From a bacterium TMED88 (GTDB lineage: Bacteria; Myxococcota_A; UBA9160; UBA4427), in the NCBI GenBank assembly GCA_002171515.1, contig NHEP01000091.1:1-39941 (forward strand): a DNA stretch of 39,941 nucleotides, given 5' to 3'. Positions 33,099 to 39,941 of the stretch are shown piece after piece. Every line of letters starts with the position of its first letter. Within the stretch, counting starts at the first letter, position 1. Both the position numbers and the translations under genes were made by a program. The notes beneath the pieces were generated by a model, which was given only the letters and a program-made list of their open reading frames with translations, searched no databases and was not told where the DNA came from.

Positions 33099-34802
33099 AT
33101 GTACGAAGAGTTGCGTCAGGTATGGGGACAGTTGACTGCAGAAGGGGGACCCTTCGAGATTGAACAGGTCACCGTTCGCGGGGTGCCGGTGAAGAGCTTC
33201 AAAAATGCAGCCCCCACCCTCCGCGATTTTTGGCTTCAGTCGGCCGCGCAGGGCGACAAAGATCACCTTGTGTATGGGGACGAGCGCTGGACTTTTGCGG
33301 ACGCTCATCGAGAAGTGGCCTCCGCGGCCGCTTGGCTTTCTTCTCAGGGAATCGGGTCGGGGGACCGCGTCGCGATTGCCATGCGGAACTATCCCGAATG
33401 GATGCTCGCTTATTGGGCCACGGTTTCCATCGGCGCCACGGCGGTGGGTATGAACGCTTGGTGGACCGGCCCTGAGATGGTTTACGGCCTTCAGGATGCT
33501 GCACCACGTGTACTGATTGCCGATGCACAACGCCTCGAGATTTTGGCCCCACAGCGATCCGAGGTGGGTGATTTCATCACGGTGAGCGTTCGCGCCGAGG
33601 GCGCCGGACCGTCTGATGCCGTGGATTGGTCCGAGCTCAAGGCGGCCCCCTCTGAAATGCCCGAGGTGGAGGTAGATCCCGATTCGGACGCCTGCATTTT
33701 CTACACATCAGGGACGACCGGCCGACCGAAGGGAGCGCAACTGACTCACCGAGGGTGCACGAATAACATCATGGGGGTCGCTTTCGGAGGATTGGCTTTC
33801 GCGAGTGCCTCTCGGCTGGCCCAAGGGACGCAACAAGAAACTCCGCCGAGTCCGCCGCGGTCTCTCTCCGCATTGGTCGTGACGCCTCTGTTTCATGTGA
33901 CGGCGAACAACTGCGTTGCGCACGCCGCGACACTGGCCGGCGGCAAGCTGGTCCTGATGTACAAGTGGGAGCCGGGCGAAGCCCTCAAGCTGATCGAGCG
34001 GGAACAGATCACCAATTTGAGTGGTGTACCCGTCATGGCTCGGGAGTTGATCGCTCATCCCGATTTTTCGAAATACGACACGTCTTCGCTCGCGGCGTTG
34101 GGCGGCGGGGGAGCGCCCCTTCAGCCGGACCTCGTCGAGAAAATCGACAAGCAGGTCGCGACGGCTCGCCCCAGCACTGGATACGGGATGACCGAGACCT
34201 GCGGGATCATTACTTCCAATGCTGCTGATTTCTTCGTCGATAAACCGGCAAGCGCCGGCCCCGCGATGCCCAATTTTGAGGCGAAGTGTGTCGACGACTC
34301 CGGGAAGGATTTGGCCCCCGGAGAGGTTGGCGAACTCTGGGTCCGGAGCGCCCAAATCATCGCAGGCTATTTGAATCGGCCTGAGGCCACGGCGGAAAGC
34401 ATCACTGAGGGTTGGCTCCATACCGGAGACGTGGCGCGGATCGACGAGGATGGATTCATCTTTATTGTCGACCGGGCCAAAGACATGGTTCTGCGGGGGG
34501 GCGAAAACGTGTACTGCGCCGAGGTGGAGACGGTGGTCTTCGAACACGACGATGTGGCCGAGTGCGCAGTTTTTGGGGTTCCGGACGATCGACTGGGAGA
34601 AGAAGTCGCGGCGGCGGTCGTCCTGAAGTCGGGGTCGGCCACCACAGCCGAGGATCTTCGGGCTCACTGCGGGGCTCGGCTCGCCAAGTACAAGATCCCT
34701 CGATACATCTGGCTCTTGGAAGAGTCCTTACCTCGGAATGCAAATGGGAAGTTCCTCAAAAGGCAGCTTCGGGATGAGCTGGATCTTGCCGAGGCCACCT
34801 AG
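33099..34802 (+). CDS. Acyl-CoA synthetase / AMP-dependent ligase
   Basis: 567 residues from an ATG preceded by GGGAGAG; the longer frame to 32910 has no ribosome site. The ANL enzyme motifs are complete: YTSGTTGRPKG (202-212), YGMTETCG, HTGDVARIDEDGFIFIVDRAKDM and the catalytic Lys551 in NANGKFLKRQL. It activates a carboxylic acid to the acyl-AMP and then the CoA thioester in the cytoplasm. The chain fits medium- or long-chain or aromatic acid ligases; the substrate cannot be read from sequence. The window has no adjacent beta-oxidation genes. Divergent from the TPR protein gene. Confidence 0.94.
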   Translation: MYEELRQVWGQLTAEGGPFEIEQVTVRGVPVKSFKNAAPTLRDFWLQSAAQGDKDHLVYGDERWTFADAHREVASAAAWLSSQGIGSGDRVAIAMRNYPEWMLAYWATVSIGATAVGMNAWWTGPEMVYGLQDAAPRVLIADAQRLEILAPQRSEVGDFITVSVRAEGAGPSDAVDWSELKAAPSEMPEVEVDPDSDACIFYTSGTTGRPKGAQLTHRGCTNNIMGVAFGGLAFASASRLAQGTQQETPPSPPRSLSALVVTPLFHVTANNCVAHAATLAGGKLVLMYKWEPGEALKLIEREQITNLSGVPVMARELIAHPDFSKYDTSSLAALGGGGAPLQPDLVEKIDKQVATARPSTGYGMTETCGIITSNAADFFVDKPASAGPAMPNFEAKCVDDSGKDLAPGEVGELWVRSAQIIAGYLNRPEATAESITEGWLHTGDVARIDEDGFIFIVDRAKDMVLRGGENVYCAEVETVVFEHDDVAECAVFGVPDDRLGEEVAAAVVLKSGSATTAEDLRAHCGARLAKYKIPRYIWLLEESLPRNANGKFLKRQLRDELDLAEAT

Positions 34803-34809
34803 AACAAAT

Positions 34810-34837
34810 CCCCCGATGGCGTGAAAAACCGAGGGGG
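34810..34837. terminator. Weak hairpin after the CoA ligase
   Basis: CCCCC (34810-34814) and GGGGG (34833-34837) pair with a small inner mismatch, followed by TTTCTTT. It may terminate the ligase transcript before the copper ATPase. Confidence 0.3.
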
Positions 34838-34889
34838 TGACATTTCTTTGGGGGCTTGATCCGGCGGGTGCAACGACAGGAGGTTGTCC

Positions 34890-37289
34890 GTGTCGCTGGA
34901 AGAAGGATCCGTGAAAGACCCCGTCTGCGGAATGCAGGTTGCCTCGGATGCGGCGAGTCACTTCGACTGGGTCGGGCAGGTCTATCGCTTCTGCTCTGAT
35001 CGCTGCCGCGATCGTTTTGCATCCGATCCCGAGGCCTTTCTCAATCCGCAGCCCGCGCTTCCCTCGCCCTCGGGCACCCGCTACATCTGCCCCATGCACC
35101 CCGAGGTGAATGAGTCTGAGCCGGGGGACTGCCCGGACTGCGGGATGGCGCTCGAACCCCTGATTCCTGTTGCGACTGCACGCTGGACTTGTCCGATGCA
35201 TCCCGAGATCGTTGAAGACGGTCCTGGCGATTGTCCGCTTTGCGGGATGGCTCTTGAACCGATGGAAGTGTCCTCTGAGCCGAACGCAGAGCTCATCGAC
35301 ATGTCCCGTCGGTTTGGATGGGCAGTGCTTCTAACGCTTCCTGTTTTTGGCTTAGCGATGGGAGAAATGATCCCGGGTAACCCGTTGAACGAGTGGCTCG
35401 GCGCGAAACCGCGTAGCTGGGTCGAGGGAATCCTCGCGACGCCGGTCGTTCTCTGGTGTGGGGCGCCTTTCCTCGTTCGGGGTTGGAACTCAATTCGTAC
35501 CCTCCACCTGAATATGTTCACGTTGGTGGCCATCGGGAGCGGTGCGGCCTGGGCATACAGTGTTTTTGCGACGCTGCGACCCGGTCTATTTCCGCCCTCT
35601 TTCCACGGGCCAGATGGATCCGTGGCCGTTTATTTCGAGGCGGCCTCGGTCATCGTCACCTTAGTCTTGCTGGGACAGGTGCTTGAGTTGCGGGCGCGAG
35701 ACCGGACCGGGGAAGCCATCCGATCGCTTTTGGGGTTGGCGCCGAAAACGGCTCGACGGGTTGATCCTCAAGGCGAAGAAGAAGACGTGGCGCTGGACCA
35801 GGTGATTGCGGGAGACCGGCTTCGCATTCGCCCTGGCGAGAAGGTGCCGACCGACGGGATTGTGATCGATGGGCAAAGCACCGTCGATGAGTCGATGATC
35901 AGCGGGGAGCCGGTGCCTGTGCTGAAGCAGGCGGGTGATTCTGTCACCGGAGCAACGGTGAATGGAACGGGCTCCCTGCTGATTCGAGCGGAACGGGTGG
36001 GCTCTGAGACAATGCTGTCTCAGATTGTCCAGATGGTGGCGGAAGCCCAGCGCAGTCGTGCGCCGATCCAAGGCATTGCCGATGCCGTGGCGAGTTGGTT
36101 CGTGCCCATTGTCCTTTTGAGTGCCGCCTTGACGTTTGGCGTGTGGGCTCTCTATGGCCCCGAGCCTCGCCTGTCCCATGCGTTGATTGGCGCTGTGGCG
36201 GTTTTGATCATTGCTTGCCCTTGTGCCCTCGGGCTTGCAACGCCGATGTCCATCATGGTTGCGACCGGTCGCGGTGCCTCTCAAGGCGTCCTATTTCGAA
36301 ACGCCGAAGCCATCGAGCGCTTTCGCGAGGTTGATACGGTCGTCGTCGATAAAACGGGAACCTTGACCGAGGGGCGACCGAGTCTTGTGGCAATCCGCTG
36401 TAACAAAGCGTTCAACGAGTTGGAGCTGATCGAGCTGGCGGCGGCCCTGGAACGATCGAGCGAACACCCCTTAGCGGCCGCCATTGTGGAGGGCGGCCGT
36501 GAGCGAGGCGCTCGGGCTCTGGAAGCAACCCATTTCGAGTCTTACACCGGGCAGGGCGTTGTGGCCGAAGCCGACAACCGGGCGATCGCCGTCGGCAACG
36601 AGGGCCTCATGGAGCGTCTCGGTGTCGACATCACGGTTTTGATGGCCGAAGCGGATGAAATGCGAGCGTCGGGGCAGACGGTGATGTTTGTTGCCGTTGA
36701 TGGTGAGCCCGGGGGATTGCTCGGCGTGACCGACCCCATCAAAAAATCTTCCCCCGAGGCCGTGGAGGGCCTCCACCGCGAGGGGCTTCGAGTCATCATG
36801 CTGACGGGCGATACAAAGAAAACCGCTGAGGCTGTCGCCGGCCGTTTGGGTCTCGACGATGTTGTCGCGGGTGTTCTGCCGGAGCAAAAAGCTGAGGTCG
36901 TTCAAGCCCTTCAGGCCAAGGGACATGTTGTTGCCATGGCGGGGGACGGTGTCAATGACGCGCCCGCATTGGCCCAAGCTGATGTGGGGGTCGCCATGGG
37001 GACGGGCACGGATGTTGCGATGGAGAGTGCCGGCGTGACGCTTTTGCAAGGCGACCTGAGAGGGATCTTGCGTGCACGTCGACTGAGCTCTTCCGCGATG
37101 CGGAATATTCGTCAGAATCTTTTCTTCGCCTTCGTGTACAACGCCGTCGGCGTGCCGATTGCGGCCGGTGTTCTCTACCCCTCTTTCGGCATCTTGCTCA
37201 GCCCAATGATCGCTGCTGCGGCGATGAGTCTGAGCTCTGTCTCCGTGATCAGCAATGCTTTGCGACTCCGCCGCGTTTCGCTTGGATGA
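34890..37289 (+). CDS. copA: Cu+-exporting P1B-type ATPase with YHS and two heavy-metal-binding domains
   Basis: 799 residues from a GTG preceded by AGGAGG at 6 nt. The N-terminus has a YHS domain (DPVCGM, then [10 protein letters not shown], residues 10-50). Two heavy-metal-binding repeats follow, of the form CPMHPE...GDCPxCGMALEP (about 67-90 and 101-124). There is no classic CxxC HMA domain. Eight membrane spans follow, with the transport site CPC (443-445), the phosphorylation site DKTGT (Asp487), the HP motif [21 protein letters not shown] and a terminal [16 protein letters not shown] helix that marks the Cu+ group. It pumps Cu+ (or Ag+) out of the cytoplasm. Regulator or chaperone genes are not visible next to it. 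Confidence 0.96.
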   Translation: MSLEEGSVKDPVCGMQVASDAASHFDWVGQVYRFCSDRCRDRFASDPEAFLNPQPALPSPSGTRYICPMHPEVNESEPGDCPDCGMALEPLIPVATARWTCPMHPEIVEDGPGDCPLCGMALEPMEVSSEPNAELIDMSRRFGWAVLLTLPVFGLAMGEMIPGNPLNEWLGAKPRSWVEGILATPVVLWCGAPFLVRGWNSIRTLHLNMFTLVAIGSGAAWAYSVFATLRPGLFPPSFHGPDGSVAVYFEAASVIVTLVLLGQVLELRARDRTGEAIRSLLGLAPKTARRVDPQGEEEDVALDQVIAGDRLRIRPGEKVPTDGIVIDGQSTVDESMISGEPVPVLKQAGDSVTGATVNGTGSLLIRAERVGSETMLSQIVQMVAEAQRSRAPIQGIADAVASWFVPIVLLSAALTFGVWALYGPEPRLSHALIGAVAVLIIACPCALGLATPMSIMVATGRGASQGVLFRNAEAIERFREVDTVVVDKTGTLTEGRPSLVAIRCNKAFNELELIELAAALERSSEHPLAAAIVEGGRERGARALEATHFESYTGQGVVAEADNRAIAVGNEGLMERLGVDITVLMAEADEMRASGQTVMFVAVDGEPGGLLGVTDPIKKSSPEAVEGLHREGLRVIMLTGDTKKTAEAVAGRLGLDDVVAGVLPEQKAEVVQALQAKGHVVAMAGDGVNDAPALAQADVGVAMGTGTDVAMESAGVTLLQGDLRGILRARRLSSSAMRNIRQNLFFAFVYNAVGVPIAAGVLYPSFGILLSPMIAAAAMSLSSVSVISNALRLRRVSLG

Positions 37290-37290
37290 G

Positions 37291-37896
37291 TCACTTCTCG
37301 GCAGCGTGCGCGTGGACCTCGACGATCCGTTCGTCGATATCGTCGTATTCAAGCTTGAGCGCTCTCGACATGATGGCATGCATTTCGTAGAGCGCCGTGA
37401 CGTAGGTCAATTCGAGAATCTCTTTTTCACCGAGGTGTTCGGATAGCCGCTCGAAGGTCTGATCCTGAACCCGCCCGTTGGCGAGAACCAGTTCGTCGAC
37501 GTACGCCAGCACAGAGCGTTCTTTGTGACTGAAGGCATCGCTGGTTGTCCACGTGGGAATCTCACGAATTTGTTCTTCAGACAGACCAACCAATCGTGCC
37601 GCTTTGCAATGCTGAGAAAAAACGAATTGGCTCTCTCGCAGGAAGCCTGCGCGAGTTTGGCCCAGTTCGCGAAGCTTGGGGTCGAGTTCGCGTGAACGAC
37701 TTCGGTAAAAGGCAAATCCCGCGACGGCATGTCGAAAACAGTCCGGCACGAGGGCGAAAACCGTCCACCAGTTTCCCTTGGTTCCGGTGGCCGTCCCCGG
37801 GTCTGTGACCGGGTCACGACCGTCGAAGAGCATGTCGTAAATTTTCTGGATGTCTTCCGGGGCATCCTTTCGCGAGACTTGACTTAATCGAGGCAT
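37291..37896 (-). CDS. Carboxymuconolactone decarboxylase/AhpD-like family protein
   Basis: 201 residues from an ATG with AAGGAG before it. The helical CMD fold is shown by FVFSQHCKAARLVGLSEEQI (about 95-115), with the conserved His and its helix, and by the later helices ERSVLAYVDELV and ELTYVTALYEMHAIMSRAL. The usual CxxC redox pair of AhpD is not present (SQHC), so disulfide reductase activity is unlikely; many such members are uncharacterised. It ends 1 nt from the convergent ATPase stop. The DCC and MFS genes lie upstream on the same strand, about 108 nt away. Confidence 0.85.
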   Translation of the reverse strand: MPRLSQVSRKDAPEDIQKIYDMLFDGRDPVTDPGTATGTKGNWWTVFALVPDCFRHAVAGFAFYRSRSRELDPKLRELGQTRAGFLRESQFVFSQHCKAARLVGLSEEQIREIPTWTTSDAFSHKERSVLAYVDELVLANGRVQDQTFERLSEHLGEKEILELTYVTALYEMHAIMSRALKLEYDDIDERIVEVHAHAAEK

Positions 37897-38004
37897 ACTG
37901 TGCTCCTTCGCTGGCTAGGGGCCGCTGGATTAGAGAAATTTCACCATACCGGTTGTCCGCGAGGCGAGCCCGAGGCTTTCTAGAGAAAACGTGAGTCGAG
38001 GGGC

Positions 38005-38388
38005 TTAGAGACGGGGCTCGGTGGGTTCACGGGTAAAGAGAAAACGACTCGCGATCTGACGATTCCGAGCCACGAGCCAATAGCCGAACTCAATTGCCCA
38101 GACCCACGGGCGCTGGGCGCCCAGCCGAGCGAGGCGGGTGTAACCGATGACGCCGAAGAGATAGAGGATCGCTCGCCCCGCGCGGATTTGTTCGCCGTTT
38201 GGGCGAATGACATAAAGCGCTTTTTGGCAGGCCCGAGCGAGGGCCGGTGTCATGGGCGGGGAGGGGGCTTGCTGGTAGGGCACCATTTTAAGTCTTGTGT
38301 TCACATCGCGTTTCTGAAACCAGAGAATGCCCCGCCGGCAGAAAGCGCACTCGCCGTCCCAGAGAACGATATCCGGTTCATGGTCCAC
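38005..38388 (-). CDS. DCC family thiol-disulfide oxidoreductase
   Basis: 127 residues from a GTG start with AAAGGAA upstream. The family signature LWDGECAFC (9-17) gives the Cys14-x2-Cys17 pair from which the DCC family takes its name, followed by the usual helix and GVIGYTRLARLG and Tyr-rich end. Members are small, thioredoxin-like and mostly of unknown role. It begins 28 nt after the MFS stop on the same strand, so the two are likely co-transcribed. Confidence 0.9.
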   Translation of the reverse strand: MDHEPDIVLWDGECAFCRRGILWFQKRDVNTRLKMVPYQQAPSPPMTPALARACQKALYVIRPNGEQIRAGRAILYLFGVIGYTRLARLGAQRPWVWAIEFGYWLVARNRQIASRFLFTREPTEPRL

Positions 38389-38416
38389 GGTGATTGATTC
38401 CTTTCCGCCTCACAGT

Positions 38417-39715
38417 CTACTGCACGGATGCCGCGTCCCGTGGCTCGGTTGTGTCCTCGGTGGGTCCGTGGACTTGGGAGAGAACGGCAGCGCCCAGAAT
38501 GGACGAGAGGGCCAGCCAGCGAAGGGCCGCGGGGTAATGGCCATAAACGGTGAAGAGCCATCCGACCATGAGGGGACCCGTTGAGCTGATCAACTGTGAG
38601 CCGAGCTGCACTGCCCCGAACACCCGGCCAAACGACGGAATCCCAAAGAGGTCGGCGGTGATCAGACTCTGGAGCATAAAAATGCTGCCAATCGTCAGGC
38701 CAAAGAGAGCTGTGGAGGCGAAGAGGGAGACGGGTGATGTCGAGAAGGAGAAGGCCAAGATCCCGAGCCCTTGAAGAAGGAAGAGGCCGATGGCCACTCG
38801 TCGCTTTTCAAAGCGGTCGGCAACGGATCCGACGATGAGCCGCCCGACCACGCTCCCGATCGGAACAAGGCTCCCGCCCCACATCGCTGTTTCGCGGGGG
38901 ATCTGTTCCGACAAGGCGGCCAGTTGGTGAGCGATCATTCCGACTTGGGCCGCCAGTCCGAAGCCGAAAGCGAGGCATAATTTCCAGAAGGTTGAGGTTT
39001 GAAGCGCTTCCCGTCTTTGCCACTCGCGGTGTTGCACTGACAGAGAGAGGTGGCGGTTTTTTCGAACCCATTCGAGAGATCCGTCCGGCTCGAGCCCATA
39101 GGCCCGCGGATCCCAGCGGAGAATAAAGATCACCACCGGAATCGTGACGAGGACGATCGTGATGGCGAGTCCAGCCGTCGTCACGGCGAGGCCTTCATGC
39201 AGGATCCAATAAGTCGCGATGGGGATCATGAATGCGCCGCCGACGGAGACGCCCGTCTGGGAAAGCGTTGTGGCGAGGGCTCTTCGGGCAATGAACCAAC
39301 GGGTGAGAAGCGCGCCTGTCGGAACGCTGGTGGAAAGGGCAAACCCGAAGGCGAGCAGCGCAAAAGCCAATGGGAGTTCAGCGGTCGAGTCCAGTCGACC
39401 GATCCAAATTAGCGCGATGGCCTGAATCAGGGCTCCAAAGAAAATGAAGCCTCGCGCTCCCGCTCGATCGACGAGTGGACCGATTCCAAAGCCGAAGAGT
39501 CCTGTCAATAAAAAAAAGAGGCTCGATGCAGCTGAAACTTCAACCCGTTCGAAATGATGTACGGCGGGCAGAGCGTCCACCAGGACTTGCTGGCTGTAGA
39601 AGCCGATACCGACGCAGACCATCAGTTGAAGAAAGGTGCCGCCGACCACGAACCATCCGTAGTAGACTTGCGGGAATAGCCGATGAATTGCGGGCAGCGC
39701 CCGACGCTCAGTCAT
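38417..39715 (-). CDS. MFS transporter (monocarboxylate/oxalate-formate antiporter-like)
   Basis: 432 residues, 12 membrane segments. The start is taken at the ATG 39713-39715; the longer frame to 39760 lacks a ribosome site. The GFGIGPLVDRAGARGFIFFG loop after the second pair of segments and SVADRFEKRRVAIG in the second half are the paired major-facilitator motifs. The opening YYGWFVVGGTFLQLMVC is seen in the monocarboxylate/oxalate-formate antiporter-like branch. It probably moves an organic acid; the substrate is not visible. Divergent from the molybdopterin enzyme gene. Confidence 0.9.
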   Translation of the reverse strand: MTERRALPAIHRLFPQVYYGWFVVGGTFLQLMVCVGIGFYSQQVLVDALPAVHHFERVEVSAASSLFFLLTGLFGFGIGPLVDRAGARGFIFFGALIQAIALIWIGRLDSTAELPLAFALLAFGFALSTSVPTGALLTRWFIARRALATTLSQTGVSVGGAFMIPIATYWILHEGLAVTTAGLAITIVLVTIPVVIFILRWDPRAYGLEPDGSLEWVRKNRHLSLSVQHREWQRREALQTSTFWKLCLAFGFGLAAQVGMIAHQLAALSEQIPRETAMWGGSLVPIGSVVGRLIVGSVADRFEKRRVAIGLFLLQGLGILAFSFSTSPVSLFASTALFGLTIGSIFMLQSLITADLFGIPSFGRVFGAVQLGSQLISSTGPLMVGWLFTVYGHYPAALRWLALSSILGAAVLSQVHGPTEDTTEPRDAASVQ

Positions 39716-39798
39716 GACTGCGGAGCATAGGGCGCGGTCTCTCGAAATAGAAGCAGCCAAGGCACGCTCTGCGTGACCGACTCCGTGGGAGAGAAAGC

Positions 39799-39941
39799 AT
39801 GACGCCTGAGCCCGAAATTCGTACGAAAACGTGTCCGCTGTGTGAAGCGATGTGTGGCCTGCATGTGGAAATCGAGGCCGGGCAGGTGACCAAAATCCGA
39901 CCGAACCCGAAGGACGTTTGGAGCGAGGGCTACATGTGCCC
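39799..39941 (+). CDS. Molybdopterin oxidoreductase, N-terminal part (cut by the window end)
   Basis: 47 residues are visible from an ATG preceded by GGGAGAG. TCPLCEAMCGL with the C-x2-C-x3-C pattern and a fourth Cys in the GYMCP segment is the [4Fe-4S] domain at the start of molybdopterin oxidoreductases (formate dehydrogenase or nitrate reductase family). The catalytic domain is missing, so the substrate and whether the metal ligand is Ser, Cys or Sec cannot be seen. In this family formate dehydrogenases are often selenoproteins, which is relevant given the likely Sec use in this genome. Confidence 0.9.
   Translation, partial: MTPEPEIRTKTCPLCEAMCGLHVEIEAGQVTKIRPNPKDVWSEGYMC

Noticed and set aside
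33708-34667. 319-codon minus-strand frame opposite the CoA ligase
   Set aside because: All ANL motifs are on the plus strand; the minus frame has no domain and is a shadow.
36471-37379. 302-codon minus-strand frame opposite the copper ATPase
   Set aside because: It crosses into the convergent gene and has no family similarity; the ATPase frame explains the sequence.
37291-37896. Selenocysteine or CxxC AhpD-type redox site
   Set aside because: The site reads SQHC with no TGA; this matches non-redox members of the family.

Overview
This 39.9 kb window is GC-rich, densely coded bacterial DNA with no rRNA, tRNA, insertion sequence, phage gene or CRISPR array that I can see. A TonB-dependent receptor, an exported PQQ alcohol dehydrogenase with haem c, oxygen-dependent coproporphyrinogen oxidase (HemF) and a Baeyer-Villiger monooxygenase point to an aerobic Gram-negative heterotroph. 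The mix of amidohydrolases, a type III CoA-transferase, SDR, acyl-CoA ligase and TAXI receptor resembles uncultured proteobacterial or deltaproteobacterial-type (Myxococcota or Desulfobacterota-like) genomes; this placement is an inference only. Both ends cut through genes (an N-acyl-D-amino-acid deacylase-like amidohydrolase on the left, a molybdopterin oxidoreductase on the right), and the length is what a fosmid-sized clone would give.

The most notable item is at 3415-3987 (minus). A secreted BCP-type peroxiredoxin has an in-frame TGA exactly at the catalytic position of the TPGC motif, giving TPG-U-TAE. A perfect 7-bp hairpin with a 5-nt loop starts 14 nt after the TGA, as in a bacterial SECIS element. 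Read through, it is a 190-residue selenoprotein whose mature chain contains no cysteine. A routine gene caller would report two broken fragments.

Layout: 1-6.9 kb holds the partial amidohydrolase, hemF, an MFS transporter with a 55-codon membrane ORF behind it, the seleno-peroxiredoxin, an AI-2E family permease and a two-domain polyphosphate kinase 2. 6.9-9.1 kb holds GTP-type PEP carboxykinase and a 434-nt gap with inverted repeats. 9.1-14.3 kb is a catabolic-looking block: a tightly coupled operon (unknown 183-aa protein, amidohydrolase, SDR), a divergent second amidohydrolase and a TAXI solute receptor. 14.3-18.9 kb holds an exported protein of unknown function, a Prx5-type peroxiredoxin and a fused two-domain CoA-transferase. 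18.9-26.2 kb holds a ZnuD-like TonB receptor, a phosphodiesterase, a quinohaemoprotein alcohol dehydrogenase and an Amt ammonium transporter. 26.6-31.5 kb holds a coupled metallophosphoesterase/NUDIX pair and a coupled alpha/beta-hydrolase/Baeyer-Villiger monooxygenase pair. 31.6-39.9 kb holds a TPR protein, an acyl-CoA ligase, a Cu+ P-type ATPase, a carboxymuconolactone decarboxylase-family protein, a DCC thiol protein, a second MFS transporter and the start of the molybdopterin enzyme.

Several gene pairs are translationally coupled: stop/start overlaps of 1 nt at 11428 and 27947, a 4-nt overlap at 30762-30765, and a 1-nt gap at 9928. They suggest functional pairs: BVMO plus hydrolase for ketone-to-ester-to-alcohol conversion, and amidohydrolase plus SDR for a degradative route. 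GTG and TTG starts are common here.
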